Of a stretch of 64,000 nucleotides of DNA, positions 17,343 to 24,380 are shown piece by piece. Under the pieces are notes generated by a model, which saw only the letters and a program-made list of their open reading frames with translations, had not been told where the DNA came from and did not search any database. Position 1 is the stretch's first letter. The number at the start of each line of letters is the position of its first letter. Made by a program: the position numbers and the translations under genes. This stretch comes from Actinomadura sp. KC06 (lineage in GTDB: Bacteria > Actinomycetota > Actinomycetes > Streptosporangiales > Streptosporangiaceae): contig NZ_SMKT01000001.1 of the NCBI RefSeq assembly GCF_004348735.1, positions 146,089 to 210,088 on the forward strand, written 5' to 3'.

Positions 17343-17419
17343 GACCCCATTGTCCCATCCCATCCCCGGCCCCCCGAAGAAGGTCAGGTCTTTCTTAGCG
17401 CCAGCGGGCCGGACATCAG

Positions 17420-17514
17420 CGGCGAATCGGGGACGCGACGCTGCGGGCGGCGTTGGACGCCGGCGTCACGCTCATCGACACCGCGATCGCCTACGGGACG
17501 GCGGAGGCTCAGAA
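17420..17514 (+). pseudogene. aldo/keto reductase fragment
   Basis: A short open stretch reads 'TLRAALDAGVTLIDTAIAYG' (from 17438), the first signature of aldo/keto reductases with the catalytic Asp and Tyr. No start codon, no Rossmann-like remainder and no downstream barrel are present, and the frame runs into the 3' end of the Uma2 gene. It is the remnant of a deleted gene at the edge of the duplicated block. Confidence 0.55.
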
Positions 17515-18081
17515 CTCCCCGGTGGGCAGGACGCCTTCAAGCGGCGCGGGAATGCGAAGGTCTTCACCGAGAACGACCGAGGCGCTGTGCGTGTAGTCGT
17601 CACCGCGAGGCTCGGAGAAGATCGTCGCCTTGTCCTCCAGCCTGTCGATCAGCAGGTACAGGGGGATGTCGGCGGCGGCGTATCCCCGGCGCTTGGGCCC
17701 GCGATCGCGTTCAGCGCTCTTGCGGTCCCGTGAGCCGCCGGAGGTCACCTCCAGGACCATCGCCACGCCATCGGGCTTGCTGTGCCACTCACGTCCGGCG
17801 AACGCGCCCTTGGGTGCGGCGATCCCGTCGGGCACGTACTCGCCTTCGGGGCTGATCAGCGTCAGATTGCGGTGCAACCTCAACCGGTGAACCTCGCGCA
17901 CCCAGTCATCGACCGCCACGACGATGGTCTCGTGCCGCCCGTCCCGAGGCGGGGACACGCTGATCTCTCCGTCGACGAGTTCGGCGCGGAAACCGGGCTT
18001 CACGTCGAGCGCCGCGAACGCCTCCCGCAGGTCGGCGTGGACGCGCGGCGGCTCCTCCGGGACCTCATGCGTTGCCGTCAT
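17509..18081 (-). CDS. Uma2-family (DUF820) restriction-endonuclease-like protein
   Basis: The 190-aa protein has the PD-(D/E)XK-like Uma2 fold: 'RAELVDGEISVSPPRDGRHE', 'EGEYVPDGIAAP' (active-site Asp), 'GVAMVLEVTSGGSRDRKSAE' (ExK-like position), then 'GYAAADIPLYLLID'. Uma2 proteins are numerous in actinomycetes and their substrates are unknown. The ATG at 18081 gives the usual length. A decayed homologue with the same neighbours lies at 59395-59645, so this gene is the outer member of a duplicated block. Confidence 0.9.
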   Translation of the reverse strand: MTATHEVPEEPPRVHADLREAFAALDVKPGFRAELVDGEISVSPPRDGRHETIVVAVDDWVREVHRLRLHRNLTLISPEGEYVPDGIAAPKGAFAGREWHSKPDGVAMVLEVTSGGSRDRKSAERDRGPKRRGYAAADIPLYLLIDRLEDKATIFSEPRGDDYTHSASVVLGEDLRIPAPLEGVLPTGEF

Positions 18082-18139
18082 CGGCTGCCCTCCTGGCTGA
18101 GCTCTTCGGCGGTCCGGCGGGACGATCTCCACGTACGAA

Positions 18140-18174
18140 GCCCCCGGTCCGTCGGGTGGACGGAGGCCGGGGGC
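18140..18174 (-). terminator. hairpin downstream of the DUF397 gene (copy 1)
   Basis: GCCCCCGGTCCGTC pairs with GACGGA and CCGGGGGC, with a 2-nt bulge and a 5-nt loop. It lies 18 bp beyond the stop of the minus-strand DUF397 gene and probably ends the XRE-DUF397 transcript. Confidence 0.55.
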
Positions 18175-18191
18175 GCTGTCTGGTCGGGGGG

Positions 18192-18563
18192 TTACGCCAG
18201 GTCTAGGGTTCCGGACTTGACCTTGGACGCGAACGCCTGCCACGCGGCCGGGCCGAACACCAGCTTCGGCCCGTCCGGGTCCTTCGAGTCCCGCACGGCC
18301 ACCGCCGCCGCCAAGTCCGCCACCTCGACGCACGCCCCGCCCGTGTTGTCACTCCGACTGCTCTTCTGCCATTCCGCGGACGAGACTGGCACCATCGGCG
18401 CTACCTCGACGCACTGGTCGCCGGTACCAGTGCTGTGGCTGCTCTTCACCCACTCAGCAGCGGGCACCGGCTCCAGCCACGAAACCTCAACGCATTGACC
18501 ACCGGTGTCGCCGCTGTGGCTGCTCTTGCGCCACCTCACTGCCGAAACATACGCCGTGTTCAT
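18192..18563 (-). CDS. DUF397 protein with three repeated N-terminal motifs
   Basis: The 123-aa protein ends in a standard DUF397 unit ('ACVEVADLAAAVAVRDSKD', then 'GPKLVFGPAAWQAF'). The first half-motif is tandemly tripled: 'RWRKSSHSGDTGGQCVEV', 'EWVKSSHSTGTGDQCVEV' and 'EWQKSSRSDNTGGACVEV', spaced about 27-29 residues. Most DUF397 proteins have one unit of about 60 aa. They are encoded next to XRE-DUF5753 regulators (WhiJ-like pairs) and are thought to modulate them. The start shares ATGA with the XRE stop. Confidence 0.93.
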   Translation of the reverse strand: MNTAYVSAVRWRKSSHSGDTGGQCVEVSWLEPVPAAEWVKSSHSTGTGDQCVEVAPMVPVSSAEWQKSSRSDNTGGACVEVADLAAAVAVRDSKDPDGPKLVFGPAAWQAFASKVKSGTLDLA

Positions 18564-19387
18564 GGGCTCTCCAACATTGCGCGAAGCAGTCTCAGGGAAT
18601 CATCGTCGGACATCGCCGCTCCCCTGATCAAATCGAACCGTACCGCAAACCCACGGACGGCAGATACGTGATCGATCATCTGCCCGCCGAGATGCCCTTC
18701 GACGTACGCCACCGCCTGCTCCTCGTTGAACTCGAAGATCGTAAACGCCCCCATGACACCGGCATACGCGCCCCGACTTAGCGCCACGAGCTGAAGCGTA
18801 ACGTTCGGCAGTTGAGCCACCTCAATTAGATGTTCGATCTGCCTACCCATTACTTCGCTGCCTCCGAATGGGCGCCTGAGAGCCGCCTCATCCAGCACGA
18901 CCACGAGCCGTGGTGCATCATCTCGCTGCAGGATCTCCTGGCGCTCCAGCCTCGTCGCAACGAGCTGCTCGACCTCCTCCTTTGCTCGCCCTGTCTTGAG
19001 CACCTCGTACGCGTACTCGGGCGTCTGGAACAGACCCGTGATCATCGAAGCTTCGAAGATGTACATGCCATCGGCCTTCCGCTCTCGTTCGATGAAGTCG
19101 GGAAAGCCCGGCGGCAAGACCTGCAACTTGTCGACGTCCTGGATCCACTTCCAGATGCGATGGAACGTCCCGTTCGCATTGAAGAATGCGTCGCAGTCCT
19201 GGGCGAACACCTCGGAGGGGGCACTTCCGCCCGATTCGATCTGCCCGATCCTCTGAGGAGAGTAGCCAAGCCTCGCGGCCAGCTGCGGTCGCGACAAGTT
19301 GGACATTTCTCGCCTGGCGCGCAACTCGGCACCAAAGTATTCGATGGGTGAATATGGAACGCCGGGGTCACGGGGACGGCGAGGCAA
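18560..19387 (-). CDS. XRE-family regulator with DUF5753 domain (WhiJ-like)
   Basis: The 275-aa protein has an N-terminal helix-turn-helix ('LSRPQLAARLGYSPQRIGQI', 'ESGGSAPS'; about residues 31-58) and a C-terminal DUF5753 ligand-type domain ('ITGLFQTPEYAYEVL', 'VATRLERQEIL', 'VVLDEAALRRPFGG', 'TLQLVALSRGAYAGVMGAF'). It is coupled to DUF397 downstream and diverges from the 85-aa/195-aa pair. Paralogous to 61464-62288, with the same N-terminal 'MPRRPRDPGVP'. Confidence 0.95.
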   Translation of the reverse strand: MPRRPRDPGVPYSPIEYFGAELRARREMSNLSRPQLAARLGYSPQRIGQIESGGSAPSEVFAQDCDAFFNANGTFHRIWKWIQDVDKLQVLPPGFPDFIERERKADGMYIFEASMITGLFQTPEYAYEVLKTGRAKEEVEQLVATRLERQEILQRDDAPRLVVVLDEAALRRPFGGSEVMGRQIEHLIEVAQLPNVTLQLVALSRGAYAGVMGAFTIFEFNEEQAVAYVEGHLGGQMIDHVSAVRGFAVRFDLIRGAAMSDDDSLRLLRAMLESP

Positions 19388-19539
19388 GGGAACCTCCGAT
19401 GATTCGAAAATAAGATCATTTTCTAACGACGGGTCCGAGTTTTCCTATACTTTCTCTCCCGCACTTCCGAAGAATAGCCCGATTACGAGACGGTGTGAAT
19501 ACGTAACGGAGAGCAACCGCAACGAAGGTTCAGCCGATC
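19388..19539. promoter_or_regulatory. divergent A/T-rich promoter region, copy 1
   Basis: This gap between the XRE gene (-) and the 85-aa gene (+) is far richer in A/T than the genome average. A -10-like TATACT lies at 19446-19451 on the plus strand. The last 40 bases match copy 2 (62398-62437), including GTAACGGAGAG and AACCGCAACG. Such conservation outside genes suggests a regulator site or a translated-leader signal. Confidence 0.45.
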
Positions 19540-19797
19540 ATGAACTTGCCCGTTAACGCCGCGGACCAGGCGTTGACCCAGCTCCGCAAGGACTTCCGGG
19601 GTCATCGAATCTGGCGCGCGACACGCCACGACGGACTACTCGGAGACTGGGTCGCCACTCTGCACGACCCAAAGGCCGGCGTAGACGCGACCATTGTTCG
19701 TAGCAGCGCAGAAGAGCTTCGTAAGGCGCTGGCCGTCGAACTCAGTCGCGCCACCGGTCGACCCACGGGTCAGCGCAGCAAGTGGGACCGTTGGTAG
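19540..19797 (+). CDS. unknown small protein, first gene of the pair (copy 1)
   Basis: The 85-aa soluble protein is of no function known to me. It contains 'ADQALTQLRKDFRGHRIWRA', then 'LGDWVATLHDPKAGVDATIV', and an amphipathic C-terminal helix 'AEELRKALAVELSRA'. The paralogue at 62438 is about 75 percent identical over the core. Its stop lies inside the start of the next gene, so the two are made together. The block context suggests it is the regulated product of the adjacent XRE/DUF397 pair. Confidence 0.85.
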   Translation: MNLPVNAADQALTQLRKDFRGHRIWRATRHDGLLGDWVATLHDPKAGVDATIVRSSAEELRKALAVELSRATGRPTGQRSKWDRW

Positions 19798-20375
19798 TCC
19801 GATGGAACGGACCGCTAAGCGTCGACGCGGCCGTTCCCGCCACGCCCATAACCGCCCATCTCGACCGACTCGTAGAAGAACTCACGCGAAAAGGGTGGAA
19901 GGCCGTCCCCTGCTACGAGGGGCCGGAGCCGCTCGTGCGCGTCATGGAGCCGTCCGTCCCGCAGTTCAGTGAGAGCGTCACACTCGTCCCTGGAGGAGGG
20001 AGGTCCAGCCTGTGGTGGTTCAGGTCGAGCACTGGTGAGAACCTGGCCCCGCACACCAAGCCGGACGTCGCCGCGGCGAGGGTGGTCCGGATTCTCATCC
20101 CGTACGTGACGACGATCCTCGCGGCCCAGTCGCACCGCCGACCGGGGGCGGAGGCAGGCAGGCCGCACCCCACTCCCCCGGCCCGGCCGGATCCCTCGCA
20201 CGGAGCCGCGATCGCCGAACTGCAAGGACGGTTCGACGGCGTCGTCTGCTGGTGGGGTGCGTACACCTACGAATGGTGGGCCATCGTCCCCGGCGGAACG
20301 GAGTGGCAGATCGTCAACGCGGAGGACCCTTCCGGCCTCGCTCGGGCCATCATCCAGGCCCGCTCCCGTCGATGA
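19782..20375 (+). CDS. unknown protein, second gene of the pair (copy 1)
   Basis: The 197-aa protein is not recognised. Two conserved blocks are visible against the copy-2 paralogue: 'WWFRSSTGENLAPHTKPD' with 'RILIPYVTTI' (about residues 80-112), and the tryptophan-rich C-terminus 'GVVCWWGAYTYEWWAIVPGG' (about 155-175). A variable proline-rich linker lies between. The GTG at 19782 is kept because the equivalent GTG exists in copy 2; a TTG at 19791 is an alternative. It overlaps the preceding gene by 16 bp. Confidence 0.82.
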   Translation: MGPLVVRWNGPLSVDAAVPATPITAHLDRLVEELTRKGWKAVPCYEGPEPLVRVMEPSVPQFSESVTLVPGGGRSSLWWFRSSTGENLAPHTKPDVAAARVVRILIPYVTTILAAQSHRRPGAEAGRPHPTPPARPDPSHGAAIAELQGRFDGVVCWWGAYTYEWWAIVPGGTEWQIVNAEDPSGLARAIIQARSRR

Positions 20376-20393
20376 CCGTCATGAAGCAGGAAA

Positions 20394-20420
20394 GCCCCGT
20401 CCGGACAGTCCGGACGGGGC
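20394..20420. terminator. bidirectional terminator
   Basis: GCCCCGTCCGGAC and GTCCGGACGGGGC are perfect 13-bp arms around a single A. The hairpin lies between convergent genes ending at 20375 (+) and 20442 (-), with AAA on its left flank. Confidence 0.8.
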
Positions 20421-20441
20421 CGCTTGCTATTTCGCGACGGG

Positions 20442-20945
20442 TCAGAGCTTCGCGGTGCCCTGAAGTCCCCAGGTCTTGTTGCCGTCACCGTCGTCGTTGA
20501 CGTTGGCCACGACGTGTCCGTCGGCGGTGTTGCCGCTGATGTTCACGTAAGACCCCGAATCGGGGAGCCTGCACGTCTTCGAGCCGGAGCTGCTGCCGTT
20601 GATCTCGGCGGTGAAGTCGCAGGTCTTCGTCTTCACGTCGGTGTCGTTCTGCTCGATCCGGACCTGCACGTCGAAATTCTCGAACTTGCCCGATCCCGAG
20701 TCGCCCCAGGTGACCTTGGCGGTCGCCCACTTGTAGCTGTTGCTGCCGCCTGGGCCGCCCCAGTTCCGGTTGAAACAGAGTTCGACCTTGATGTCGGCGT
20801 TGAACCCGTTGGTCGGGTATTCCTTCGAGCTGGTCGCGCACCTGGCTTCGGCGTTGGCCGGGCCTGCCAGCACGAGGGTGCCGAGGCCGGTCAGCGACGT
20901 CGCGACGAGTCCCGTCGCGAGAATCCGGCCCATCCGCTGCTTCAC
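20442..20945 (-). CDS. secreted protein of unknown function
   Basis: The 167-aa protein has a clear signal peptide ('ILATGLVATSLTGLGTLVLA', cleavage after 'GPANA'). The mature part of about 130 residues is rich in Asn, Gly, Ser and Asp and contains four cysteines ('ARCATS', 'ELCFNRN', 'KTCDFT', 'KTCRLP') that probably form two disulphides. A beta-sandwich is likely. The GTG at 20945 is chosen because AAGGAGA lies 7 bp upstream. No known family was recognised. Confidence 0.85.
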   Translation of the reverse strand: MKQRMGRILATGLVATSLTGLGTLVLAGPANAEARCATSSKEYPTNGFNADIKVELCFNRNWGGPGGSNSYKWATAKVTWGDSGSGKFENFDVQVRIEQNDTDVKTKTCDFTAEINGSSSGSKTCRLPDSGSYVNISGNTADGHVVANVNDDGDGNKTWGLQGTAKL

Positions 20946-21154
20946 GTAGTCTCCTTGTCCCACTGTGAAATCGTGGACTTTTGGTCCACCGCGACGGAAC
21001 TTACCGGACGTCCGTTTTAAAGATCAACTTGAGTGTTCTTCCGTGATTCGCCCCTCACTGACAGCTAGCGCCATAAAGGCGCCGCCGCGTCCGCCCGGCA
21101 CTGGGCAGGCCGCAGGTTGCCGGGACGCGCGGGTGTGCGTTAAGGAGGGTGCTC

Positions 21155-21793
21155 ATGGATCTGAAGCCGCTGGCGCGGGACGAGCGGGCCGATCTCGCGG
21201 CGTTCCTCGCGACGCTGACGCCCGAGCAGTGGGAGGCGCCGTCGCTGTGCGAGGGATGGCGGGTGCGGGACGTCGTCGCCCACATGATCAGCTATGAGGA
21301 GCTGAGCGTCCGGGATCTGGCGGGACGGTTCGCCAAGGGACGCTTCACGCTGAGCCGGACGAACGCCGTGGGCGTCGCCGACTCCAGCGCGCTCGCTCCG
21401 GACGAGCTCCTGGCGATGCTGCGGAAGCGCCTCCAGCCCACGGGGCTGACCACCGGGTTCAGCGGCCTGATCGCGTTGACCGACGCCGTGATCCACCATC
21501 AGGACATCCGGCGTCCGCTCGGCACCTCCCGCGAGATCCCGGCGGAGCGGCTGCTGCTCGCGCTGCGGGGCGCGCTGAAGTTCCCGGTGATCGGCGGCTT
21601 CTGGAGGGCGCGGGGCGTGCGGCTCGTGGCCACCGACCTCGACTGGTCGAGAGGGTCCGGACCGGACGTCCGGGGCCCGGCCGAGGCGCTGCTGATGGTG
21701 ATCGCGGGACGGCGCGGCATCGTCCGGGAACTCTCGGGGCCGGGACGTCAGAAGCTCGCCGACCGCGTCGAAAAGCCGCCCAAGAACGGGTGA
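21155..21793 (+). CDS. maleylpyruvate isomerase/DinB-like mycothiol-dependent family protein
   Basis: The 212-aa protein has the four-helix MDMPI_N/TIGR03083 pattern: 'ERADLAAFLATLTPEQWEAP', 'SLCEGWRVRDVVAHMISYEE' (metal-ligand His) and 'DAVIHHQDIRRPLG' (paired His). These are the usual metal residues of the DinB-like superfamily. Substrate unknown. The ATG at 21155 follows AAGGAGG with 6-7 bp spacing, so the upstream GTG is rejected. Confidence 0.88.
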   Translation: MDLKPLARDERADLAAFLATLTPEQWEAPSLCEGWRVRDVVAHMISYEELSVRDLAGRFAKGRFTLSRTNAVGVADSSALAPDELLAMLRKRLQPTGLTTGFSGLIALTDAVIHHQDIRRPLGTSREIPAERLLLALRGALKFPVIGGFWRARGVRLVATDLDWSRGSGPDVRGPAEALLMVIAGRRGIVRELSGPGRQKLADRVEKPPKNG

Positions 21794-21852
21794 GACGGCA
21801 AGGACCGCCCTCCCCCCTCACGGCGGCCCCGAACCCGGCTCCGGCGGGCGGG

Positions 21853-22719
21853 CTATCTGGCGAGGTCGGTCGGCTCGTCCAAGCGCGTCAGCTTCTGCGG
21901 GTTCGCCACCGCGTGGATCCGGGTCACCCGGCCGTCCTCGACCACCAGGCTCACCGCGGCCACCCGGCCGTCGACCTCGATCCGGCCGGCGGGCGCGGCG
22001 TTGAGCCAGACGACCGACACCGTCCGGCCCGGGCGCGCGAGCGACTCCGCGACGAGTTCGGCCCCGTGGACCGGAGCCCGCGCGGCGGGAGCGAGGCCGC
22101 CGCCGTCGCTGATCAGGACCACGTCCGGGGCCATGACCTCGATCAGCTCCTTCACCTGCCCGTTGCGGACCGCGGCCAGGAACCGTTCCACCACGGCCCG
22201 CTGCTCCGTCCGGCTCACCCGTACCCGGGGCCGCCTGGCCGCCACCCGCTCGCGGGCCCGCCGGGCGATCTGCCGGACCGTGGCGGCGGGCTTGTCCACG
22301 GCCACGGCGATCTCGCCGTAGGGCACCTCGAAGACCTCGCGGAGCACGAACACCGCACGCTCCACCGGAGCGAGGGTCTCCAGCACGGTCAGCATCGCGA
22401 TCGAGACGCTTTCGGCAAGGGCGCTGTCCTCGGCGACGTCAGGGCTGGTCAGCAGTGGTTCCGGCAACCACTCGCCGACGTAGTCCTCGCGCCTGCGCGA
22501 CAGCGTGCGGAGCTGGTTGAGCGACTGCCGGGTGACGACCCGGATGAGGTAGGCCCGGGGGTCGCTCACCTGCGCGTGGTCGACGGCGTCCCACCGCAGC
22601 CAGGAATCCTGCAGCACGTCCTCGGCGTCGGCCGCCGACCCGAGCATCTCGTAGGCGACCGTGAACAGCAGGCTGCGGTGGGTGAGGAACGGGTCTTCGG
22701 GCGTAGCGTCCCCGATCAT
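21853..22719 (-). CDS. sigJ: ECF41-type RNA polymerase sigma factor (SigJ-like)
   Basis: The 288-aa protein has sigma-70 region 2 ('RSLLFTVAYEMLGSAADAED', then 'VLQDSWLRW'), region 4 ('LAPVERAVFVLREVFEVPYG', then 'EIAVAVDKPAATVRQIARRA'), and a C-terminal SnoaL-like extension. The ECF41 marks 'ISDGGGLAPAA' and 'ANPQKLTRL' are present in the extension. This domain tunes activity, without a classical anti-sigma factor. The ATG shares ATGA with the AhpD-like gene upstream, the standard ECF41 partner, and an ECF41-like promoter lies before that gene. Confidence 0.95.
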   Translation of the reverse strand: MIGDATPEDPFLTHRSLLFTVAYEMLGSAADAEDVLQDSWLRWDAVDHAQVSDPRAYLIRVVTRQSLNQLRTLSRRREDYVGEWLPEPLLTSPDVAEDSALAESVSIAMLTVLETLAPVERAVFVLREVFEVPYGEIAVAVDKPAATVRQIARRARERVAARRPRVRVSRTEQRAVVERFLAAVRNGQVKELIEVMAPDVVLISDGGGLAPAARAPVHGAELVAESLARPGRTVSVVWLNAAPAGRIEVDGRVAAVSLVVEDGRVTRIHAVANPQKLTRLDEPTDLAR

Positions 22720-23294
22720 GCCGTGGACGCCGTACCGGGCTTCTCCTGGACCTCGGCCAGCGGGATCTCGCAGGCGTCGGAGAAGCCCTGCGAGGTGACC
22801 CCGTTCGCCACGTTGGCCCTGGTCGCCATGTTGACGTAGGCGATGTGCACGGTGAGCTCGACCATCGCCGCGGGGCCGAGCCGCTCCAGCAGCCCCGCGT
22901 ACTGCTCGTCGGTGACGGTCGGCGGCGTGTTCGACATGGCTTCGGCGTACTCCATCACGTCCCGCTCCAGCGGGGTGAACACGTCCGAGGTCCGCCAGCG
23001 CGGCACCTGGCTCGCCTTGGCCAGGTCCAGATCGTCGTTGTGCGCCTGGAAGTAGCCGACGTCGAGGCACCAGCTGCAACCGACCTGCGCGGCGACGGCC
23101 ATGTGCGCGAACGACTTGAGGCTCTTGCCGGCCGCGCTCCACGCGCCCGCCTTGCCGCCGAACTCCAGGTTGTCCCGGGCGAGCGCGGGGCTGTGCCACA
23201 GCACTTCGACGTTCTCGGGGACGTCACCGAGTTGCTCGATCATGCTCTCCTTGACCTCGGCGGGCAGCTCGGCCTTCGGTACGCGCAACGCCAC
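22716..23294 (-). CDS. AhpD-like/carboxymuconolactone decarboxylase family protein
   Basis: The 192-aa alpha-helical protein has the AhpD redox motif CxxC in 'AAQVGCSWCLDVGYFQAHN', followed by the conserved His, and the 'LVEAYVNMATRAN'-type helix (here 'HIAYVNMATRANVANG'). The family is a peroxidase-type or decarboxylase-like fold. It is the regular partner and target of ECF41 sigma factors. The GTG start has GGAGA 5 bp upstream. Confidence 0.93.
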   Translation of the reverse strand: MALRVPKAELPAEVKESMIEQLGDVPENVEVLWHSPALARDNLEFGGKAGAWSAAGKSLKSFAHMAVAAQVGCSWCLDVGYFQAHNDDLDLAKASQVPRWRTSDVFTPLERDVMEYAEAMSNTPPTVTDEQYAGLLERLGPAAMVELTVHIAYVNMATRANVANGVTSQGFSDACEIPLAEVQEKPGTASTA

Positions 23295-23337
23295 GACGTT
23301 CTCCCTCTAGGTGTGCGTTCTGGCTGGTCGACATGAA

Positions 23338-23364
23338 GACACCGCCGGGTCCTCGAACGTGACA
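23338..23364 (-). promoter_or_regulatory. ECF41-type promoter for the ahpD-like/sigJ operon
   Basis: On the minus strand TGTCACG is followed, after exactly 16 bp, by TGTC. The published ECF41 target motif is TGTCACA-N16-CGTC, so there is one mismatch in each element. It lies about 44 bp upstream of the AhpD-like start codon, as expected for autoregulation of this pair. Confidence 0.75.
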
Positions 23365-23395
23365 GCACCTGGGAGGAGAACGCGTCGGCCAGCAA

Positions 23396-24370
23396 TTAGA
23401 CGCAGTAGGGCGGTGCCTTATCCGCGTTGTCCTTGGTGACGACGGTTTCGGGCACGTTCGCGATCTTCTTTGCGGACGAGTCCTTGCGGAGCAGCGCGAC
23501 GACGTTCTCCACAGCCATTTCGCCGACGTCCTTTGGCGTGTTGCTGACCGTCACCGCGAACCGTCCCGCCTTGACCGCCTGGACGCCCTCGGCCGTCCCG
23601 CCGTTCGTGAGGATCTTGATGTCGGTGCGGCGCGCGGCCCGGAACGCCGCCTCGGCGCCGAAGGCCATGTCCTCGTTCTGGACGAGGACGTACTTGACGC
23701 GCGGCCGGGCCTGGAGGAGGTTCTCCGCCACGTCCTGCGCCTTGGACCGCTGCCAGAACGCGGGCTGCTCGAACACGACGTCCGCCCGCGTCCCGATGCT
23801 CTTCTTGAACGCGCCGGTCATCAGGTCGGCGGCGGCGCCGGGGGCGCCTCCGATGATCGCGACCTCGGCGGGGCTTCCGCCGCTGTCCTTGACCAGCCAG
23901 GCGCCGAGCGAGCGTCCGACCTGCTCGACGTCGGCGACGACCGCGCCGAGGATCTTCGACTGGTCGACGCCGGACGCGACGCCCGTCAGGAAGATCGGGA
24001 CGCCCGCCCGGTTGGCGCGGCTGACGCCGCCCTGGAGCGAGTCGATGTTCACGGTCTGGACGACGATGACGTCGACCTTCTTGACGATCATGTCGTCGAT
24101 GTTCGACAGCTCCTTGCCCGGGTCCATCGCGGAGTTCGCCGTCAGGACCTCGACGCCCTTCTTGGCGGCGCGCCCCTGCAGCGCCTTCTGCAGGCACATG
24201 TGGAACTGCACGCGGTTGCCGTTGACGAACCCGATCGTGATCTTTTCGCCGGACGGGACGGCGTTCTTCTCAGCACCGTCGTCCACCGAGCAGCCCGCGG
24301 CTCCGAGGGAGACGGCGAGCGCGGCGGCCGGGACCGCCGAGCGGAGATGTCCGCGTGAGAACTCCAGCAT
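23396..24370 (-). CDS. sugar ABC transporter substrate-binding lipoprotein (ribose/autoinducer-2 type)
   Basis: The 324-aa exported lipoprotein has a lipobox 'LGAAGC' (Cys27). The periplasmic-binding fold of the LacI/RbsB type follows: 'KITIGFVNGNRVQFHMCLQK' at the first strand, 'NIDDMIVKKVDVIVVQTVN', 'KYVLVQNEDMAFGAEAAFRA' and 'ILTNGGTAEGVQAVKAG'. The substrate is probably a sugar or sugar-like compound and cannot be named. It is the last gene of an ATPase-permease-binding protein operon, 10 bp after the permease. Confidence 0.93.
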   Translation of the reverse strand: MLEFSRGHLRSAVPAAALAVSLGAAGCSVDDGAEKNAVPSGEKITIGFVNGNRVQFHMCLQKALQGRAAKKGVEVLTANSAMDPGKELSNIDDMIVKKVDVIVVQTVNIDSLQGGVSRANRAGVPIFLTGVASGVDQSKILGAVVADVEQVGRSLGAWLVKDSGGSPAEVAIIGGAPGAAADLMTGAFKKSIGTRADVVFEQPAFWQRSKAQDVAENLLQARPRVKYVLVQNEDMAFGAEAAFRAARRTDIKILTNGGTAEGVQAVKAGRFAVTVSNTPKDVGEMAVENVVALLRKDSSAKKIANVPETVVTKDNADKAPPYCV

Positions 24371-24380
24371 GAGGACCCTT

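Larger units (their letters stand above)
17560..20375. repeat. duplicated five-gene block, copy 1
   Basis: Order is Uma2(-), DUF397(-), XRE-DUF5753(-), 85-aa protein(+), about 195-aa protein(+). The same order and orientation occur in copy 2 (59395-63264). Proteins are clearly homologous pair by pair. Even the leader before the 85-aa gene is alike: both contain GTAACGGAGAG, AACCGCAACG and GATCATG. In copy 2 the Uma2 is broken and about 1.5 kb of other DNA separates it from DUF397. Confidence 0.85.
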
